64,000 nucleotides of DNA from WHTK01 sp963711035 (lineage in GTDB: Bacteria > Chloroflexota > Dehalococcoidia > DSTF01 > WHTK01): the NCBI GenBank assembly GCA_963711035.1, contig CAVQCN010000003.1, positions 558,001 through 622,000 of the forward strand. The letters run 5' to 3'. How positions within the stretch are numbered: position 1 is the stretch's first letter; every line of letters starts with the position of its first letter. Both the position numbers and the translations under genes were made by a program. The notes below the pieces were generated by a model. The model did not search any database. It had not been told where the DNA came from and saw only the letters and a program-made list of their open reading frames with translations. Positions 60,144 to 64,000 of this stretch are shown here, in pieces.

Positions 60144-61847
60144 CTAGTCGCGCTGGGTGTAGGCGTCCTGCACGTACTGCTGCAGCATGCGCTGCGCCGT
60201 GAAATAGGAGCCGTTGACGGCGATGGCGGAGCGCATGACGCGGGCGTAGCCCACCGGCGAGCCATAGTAGAGGGGCATGATCGCGTTGCGCAGCTTCTCG
60301 TAGATCGATGACGCCTCCGTGGAGCCGTCGTCGCTGCCCTGGGAGTGCTCCGCGATGGCCCAGCCGGTGATGCCCTCCATCCAGCCCTCGGGCCACCAGC
60401 CGTCGAGCACGCTGAGGGAGGGGACGCCGTTCAACGCTGCCTTCATGCCGCTGGTGCCGGACGCCTCCATGGGACGGCGCGGGTTGTTGAGCCACAGGTC
60501 GACGCCGGAGCAGAGCAGCTTGCCCAGCGCCATGTCGTGCTCCTCCAGGTAGACCACCGGGATCTTGCCCCGGAGGTGGTCGCCGGCGTTGACGACGTTC
60601 TGGATCAGCGCCTTGGCGCCCTCGTCGGCCGGGTGTGCCTTGCCGGCAAAGACGAACTGGATTGGCCCCATGTCGCGGGCGAGGGCCTCCAGGCGGCCCA
60701 GGTCGGAGAAGACGAGGTCGGCGCGCTTGTAGGACGCAGCTCGGCGCGCAAAGCCGATCGTTAGTGATTGCGGGTTGAAGCGCACGCCGCGGCGGCGCTC
60801 GATCTCGTCGAAGAGCTCGCTCTTGGCGGCGGTGTGGGCGTTGCGAATCTCTTCCAGCGGAATATCGAGCGCCTGGCGCAGGTAGTGTGTGTCCTGGCGC
60901 CAGAGCGGCACGTAGCGATCGAAGAGCGCCGCGATGGCGGGTGATGCCCAGGTGCCGGCGTGGACGCCGTTGGTGATGGCGTTGATGTCGTAGCCGGGGT
61001 ACATCATCTTCGCCGTCTCGCCATGCAGGCGGGCGACGGCGTTGACGTAGCGAGAGAAGAAGAGGCCCAGGTAGGTCATGTTGAGGCGCTCGCCGGCGAA
61101 GAAGGGCTGGCGCATGATCGCCTGCAGCCACTCCAGGCCGAGCACCTGCTCGACGAGGCCGGGCTGGAAGCGGTCGTGGCCGGCGGAGACGGGCGTGTGC
61201 GTCGTCATGATGCACTTGCGGCGCACAGCGGCGATGTGCCGCTCGTTGATGTCGGTGAGGCCGGGGCTACCGCTGATTTGGGCCAGCAGGCCCAGGGTTA
61301 GCAGCGTCGAATGCCCCTCGTTCATGTGGTAGGTCTCGATGCCGTCGTAGCCCAGCGCCTTCAGCATCAGCAGCCCGCCCAGACCGAGCACGACCTCCTG
61401 GCAGAGGCGATAACGCTGGTCGCCGCCGTAGAGCTGGCCGGTAAGGGCGCGGTCTTCCGGCGCGTTTTCTGGCAGGTCCGTATCGAGCATGTAGACTGGC
61501 ACGGTATTGCCGCCGACGCCGTGGATCGTGTACAGCCAGGGGCGGACGGCGACCGTGCGCCCTTCGATCAGCACCGTGATGGCAATATCGAGCGGTTTGA
61601 GGTGCTGGGACGGGTCCCATGGGTAGGTCGTCTCGGTCTGGTGACCCTCTTCGTCCAGGTGCTGGCGGAAGTAGCCGCCGCGGTAGAGCAGCGTGACGGC
61701 GACCATCGGCACGCCGAGGTCGGCTCCGGCCTTCAAGGTGTCGCCTGCGAGCACGCCGAGGCCGCCGCTATAGGTCGGCATCGAGGCATCCAGGCCGATC
61801 TCCATCGATAAATAGGCGATCCTAGGAGAAGGCTCCCGAAGCGTCAT
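60144..61847 (-). CDS. glgP: Alpha-glucan phosphorylase, short form
   Basis: The enzyme releases glucose-1-phosphate from glycogen or maltodextrins. A 567-residue member of the short phosphorylase group (classical enzymes have about 800). AYLSMEIGLDASMPTYSGGL is the N-terminal signature, THTPVSAGHDRF and ITNGVHAGTWASP lie in the core, AGKAHPADEGAK binds phosphate, and EASGTSGMKAALNG carries the PLP Lys. Its product could feed galU at 3869. ATG 61847 gives the expected N-terminus. Upstream is a 274-base gap with a nested inverted repeat. Confidence 0.94.
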   Translation of the reverse strand: MTLREPSPRIAYLSMEIGLDASMPTYSGGLGVLAGDTLKAGADLGVPMVAVTLLYRGGYFRQHLDEEGHQTETTYPWDPSQHLKPLDIAITVLIEGRTVAVRPWLYTIHGVGGNTVPVYMLDTDLPENAPEDRALTGQLYGGDQRYRLCQEVVLGLGGLLMLKALGYDGIETYHMNEGHSTLLTLGLLAQISGSPGLTDINERHIAAVRRKCIMTTHTPVSAGHDRFQPGLVEQVLGLEWLQAIMRQPFFAGERLNMTYLGLFFSRYVNAVARLHGETAKMMYPGYDINAITNGVHAGTWASPAIAALFDRYVPLWRQDTHYLRQALDIPLEEIRNAHTAAKSELFDEIERRRGVRFNPQSLTIGFARRAASYKRADLVFSDLGRLEALARDMGPIQFVFAGKAHPADEGAKALIQNVVNAGDHLRGKIPVVYLEEHDMALGKLLCSGVDLWLNNPRRPMEASGTSGMKAALNGVPSLSVLDGWWPEGWMEGITGWAIAEHSQGSDDGSTEASSIYEKLRNAIMPLYYGSPVGYARVMRSAIAVNGSYFTAQRMLQQYVQDAYTQRD

Positions 61848-61932
61848 TCGTTGCCCTTCTAGACCTCCGAAGGATACGAACTCATAGTCTGAGCCATCGT
61901 CTAATAAGTCAAACGCTGGACACGTGTCCTGG

Positions 61933-61965
61933 GTTTCATTTGACTACCTCAACGTCAGGTGAAAC
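61933..61965. promoter_or_regulatory. Nested inverted repeat, possible operator
   Basis: GTTTCA...TGAAAC (61933-61938 with 61960-61965) encloses TGAC...GTCA. It lies between the divergent glgP and dehydrogenase genes, a typical place for an operator. A TTGACT on the minus strand at about 61914-61909 could be the -35 for glgP. Confidence 0.35.
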
Positions 61966-62121
61966 GAAATGTTAACGTCGAACCCGTATGACGCGGCTGT
62001 GCGGTTGGTTCCTTGACCGGCCGTCCGGGCGGCAACAGAATCTGCAAGCGAGAGACAATCCGGCGGTTGGCACACGCGGTCGGTGAAGAATACGCCGGCG
62101 CGAGAAGATGAGGAGGATGCA

Positions 62122-63045
62122 ATGAAGATCGGGTTCATTGGCCTTGGAACGATGGGCGGCTCCATGTCGCTCAACATCCGCAAGGCCGGCTACGACATGG
62201 TGGTGCACGACGTCCGGCGCGAAGCGGCCGCGCGTCACATCGAGATGGGTTGCGAGTGGGCCGATTCGCCCCGCGAAGTCGCCGCCGCGTCCGAGATCGT
62301 CTTCACGTCGCTGCCGGGGCCACCGGAGGTCGAGGCGGTAGCCCTCGGAGAGAACGGTTTGATCAACGGCCTGGCGGCCGGCTCGACCTGGTTCGACCTC
62401 TCGACGAACTCGCCGACCCTGATCCGCCGCCTGCACGCCATGTTCGCCGAGAAAGGCATCAACCTGCTCGACGCGCCGGTGAGCGGCGGGCCACGCGGCG
62501 CTCAGAGCGGTGCGCTGGCCATCTGGGTCGGCGGCGACAAGGAGCTCTACGACCGCCACAAGGGCGTCCTCGACTCTTTCGGGGACCAGGCCAAGTACAT
62601 CGGCCCCATCGGCGCCGGTTCGGTTGCCAAGCTGGTGCATAACGCGGCGGGATACGCCATCCAGACGGCGCTGGCCGAGGTGTTCACGATGGGCGTCAAG
62701 GCCGGCGTGCCGCCGCTGGATCTGTGGGACGCCATTCGCCAGGGTGCGCTGGGCCGCCGCCGCATGTTCGACCGCCTGGGCGACGAGTTCCTGCACGGCA
62801 AGTTCGACCCGCCCTCCTTCGCCCTGCGCCTCGCCCACAAGGACGTCACCCTGGCCTGCGAGCTGGGCCGTGACGTCGGCGTGCCGATGCGCATCGCTAA
62901 CCTGGTGCACGAGGAGATGACCGAGGCGATGAACCGCGGCTGGGCCAATCGCGACTCGCGCTCGCCGATGCTGCTGCAGGAGGAGCGCGCCGGAGTCTCC
63001 ATCGAGGAGCCGCACGACAAGATCGAAGAGGTGCGCAGCCGGTAG
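62122..63045 (+). CDS. NAD(P)-dependent beta-hydroxyacid dehydrogenase (HIBADH-like), copy 1
   Basis: A 307-residue enzyme of the 3-hydroxyisobutyrate/tartronate semialdehyde/6-phosphogluconate dehydrogenase family. IGFIGLGTMGGSMSLNIRKA is the Rossmann loop, DAPVSGGPRGAQSG the substrate loop, and GAGSVAKLVHNAAGY carries the catalytic Lys (about 171). The cofactor loop HDVRREAA suggests NADH or NADPH without certainty. GAGGAG precedes ATG 62122. A close paralogue follows 36 bases downstream. The substrate is unknown; a short-chain hydroxyacid is likely. Confidence 0.92.
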   Translation: MKIGFIGLGTMGGSMSLNIRKAGYDMVVHDVRREAAARHIEMGCEWADSPREVAAASEIVFTSLPGPPEVEAVALGENGLINGLAAGSTWFDLSTNSPTLIRRLHAMFAEKGINLLDAPVSGGPRGAQSGALAIWVGGDKELYDRHKGVLDSFGDQAKYIGPIGAGSVAKLVHNAAGYAIQTALAEVFTMGVKAGVPPLDLWDAIRQGALGRRRMFDRLGDEFLHGKFDPPSFALRLAHKDVTLACELGRDVGVPMRIANLVHEEMTEAMNRGWANRDSRSPMLLQEERAGVSIEEPHDKIEEVRSR

Positions 63046-63081
63046 CGCTTCGCGCGCAATCGGGCAAGCGAGGAGGGTGCA

Positions 63082-64000
63082 ATGAAAGTCGGGTTCATCG
63101 GCCTTGGGACGATGGGCGGCTCGATGTCGCTCAACATCCGCAAGGCCGGCTACGACATCGTGGTGAACGACATCCGGCGCGAGACGGCGGCGCGCCATAT
63201 CGAGATGGGCTGCGAGTGGGCCGACACGCCTAAGGAGGTCGCGGCAGCGTCGGAGGTTGTCTTCACATCGCTGCCAGGGCCGCCGGAGGTCGAGGCCGTC
63301 GCGTTGGGCCAGGATGGCCTCAGCGAGGGCATGGCGCCCGGTTCCGTCTGGTTTGACCTTTCGACCAACTCACCGACCGTCGTGCGGCGCCTGCACGCGG
63401 TGCTCGCCGAGAAGGGCATCCACCTGCTCGATGCGCCGGTGAGCGGCGGCGCGCGCGGCGCCGCGAGCGGCATGCTGGCGATCTGGGTGGGCGGTGACCA
63501 GGAGCTGTTCAACCGCTACAAGGACGTGCTGGACTCGTTCGGCGACCAGGCCCGCTACGTCGGTCCGATCGGCGCCGGTTCGATTGCCAAACTGGTGCAC
63601 AACAGTGCCAGCCAGATCATCCAGGCCGGCCTGAACGAGGTGTTCCTCATGGGCGTCAAGGCCGGCGTGCCGCCCCTCGACCTTTGGGACGCGATCCGTC
63701 ACGGCGCCAGCGGCCGGCAGCGCACCTTCGATCGGCTGGGAGAAGGGCTGCTGCCGGGTAAGTTCGACCCGCCCTCCTTCGCCATGAAGCTGGCGCACAA
63801 GGACATGCGCCTGGCGACCGAGCTGGGCCGGGAGCTCGATATCCCGCTGCGCATGGCCAACATGGTCTACCAGGAGATGACCGAGGCCATGAACCGCGGC
63901 TGGGGCGACCGCGACTCGCGCGTCTCGATGCTGCTGCAGGAAGAGCGCACGGGCCTCTTCATCCAGGAGCCGCCGGAGAAAATCGAAGAGGTGCGCCAGC
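63082..64000 (+). CDS. Beta-hydroxyacid dehydrogenase, copy 2, cut by window edge
   Basis: Runs from ATG 63082 off the window; by comparison with copy 1 only a few C-terminal residues are missing. The Rossmann loop VGFIGLGTMGGSMSLNIRKA, substrate loop DAPVSGGARGAASG and catalytic Lys region GAGSIAKLVHNSASQ are intact. It is roughly three-quarters identical to copy 1; the changes concentrate around the cofactor loop (NDIRRETA) and the substrate helix (HGASGRQRTF). AGGAGGG precedes the ATG. A recent tandem duplication within one operon is likely, perhaps with two substrates or forming a heteromer. Confidence 0.92.
   Translation, partial: MKVGFIGLGTMGGSMSLNIRKAGYDIVVNDIRRETAARHIEMGCEWADTPKEVAAASEVVFTSLPGPPEVEAVALGQDGLSEGMAPGSVWFDLSTNSPTVVRRLHAVLAEKGIHLLDAPVSGGARGAASGMLAIWVGGDQELFNRYKDVLDSFGDQARYVGPIGAGSIAKLVHNSASQIIQAGLNEVFLMGVKAGVPPLDLWDAIRHGASGRQRTFDRLGEGLLPGKFDPPSFAMKLAHKDMRLATELGRELDIPLRMANMVYQEMTEAMNRGWGDRDSRVSMLLQEERTGLFIQEPPEKIEEVRQ

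Noticed and set aside
61915..61935. Second CACGTG-containing site near 61921 as another parS
   Set aside because: The bases flanking CACGTG do not match the parS arms.

Overview
The window is GC-rich, densely packed bacterial chromosome with no phage, insertion sequence, CRISPR array or rRNA. Gene content suggests a Chloroflexota-type bacterium (perhaps Dehalococcoidia). The clues are a nickel superoxide dismutase with its own maturation peptidase, a deazaflavin (F420)-type oxidoreductase, a cdaA-ybbR-der-plsY-gpsA run, a class V aminotransferase paired with serA, and LpxL-type acyltransferases without other LPS genes. This is inference from gene families and order; no taxonomic marker was compared.

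Layout. 1-5 kb (minus): galU, an unknown protein, a FabL-like enoyl reductase and two LpxL-like acyltransferase domains in one frame. 4.9-6 kb: sodN-sodX. 6-9.4 kb: VOC protein, an orphan nuoB, cysteine desulfurase and a divergent A-type Fe-S carrier. 9.4-15.2 kb: small accessory genes, an FtsB-like protein, tilS and an oxaloacetate decarboxylase-like enzyme, with dispersed palindromic repeats between them. 15.3-19.6 kb (minus): tldD-lysA-pmbA, with a near-perfect parS site just after lysA. 19.7-26.9 kb: a seven-gene two-component cluster (two sensor kinases, several receivers, a LuxR-type regulator, an HD-GYP output). 26.9-30 kb: a repair island with a stand-alone LigD-type polymerase, an ATP-dependent DNA ligase and a 2H phosphoesterase. 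30-34.8 kb: ferredoxin-NADP reductase, a CAU tRNA, a CnoX-like thioredoxin and a degenerate GGDEF protein. 34.8-37.5 kb: serine biosynthesis. 38-41.5 kb: metG-tatD-polyprenyl synthase. 41.5-45.6 kb (minus): FmdB-like protein, recO, recR, ybaB, dnaX. 45.8-53.7 kb: argF, cdaA-ybbR-der-plsY-gpsA, HEAT, NUDIX and GNAT genes. 54.7-57.8 kb: a possible attenuated leader, a small acidic protein, glyS, ferredoxin and a 31-residue mS38/COX24-like protein. 57.9-64 kb: nucleotide cyclase, F420-type reductase, SRPBCC protein, glgP and two tandem beta-hydroxyacid dehydrogenases, the second cut by the window edge.

Many neighbours are translationally coupled (ATGA, GTGA or TAATG overlaps), so most co-directional runs are probably operons. 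Recurrent promoters carry an extended -10 of the type TGCTAnAnT.

A warning for any reader: at least seven genes (EVE, MA-type peptidase, DinB, lysA, a hybrid kinase, DNA ligase, dnaX) have their conserved protein split over two frames, and each can be restored by removing one base. The fused acyltransferase may be an eighth case. The uniform direction suggests residual single-base insertions in the assembly rather than pseudogenes, although a real frameshift in dnaX is conceivable.
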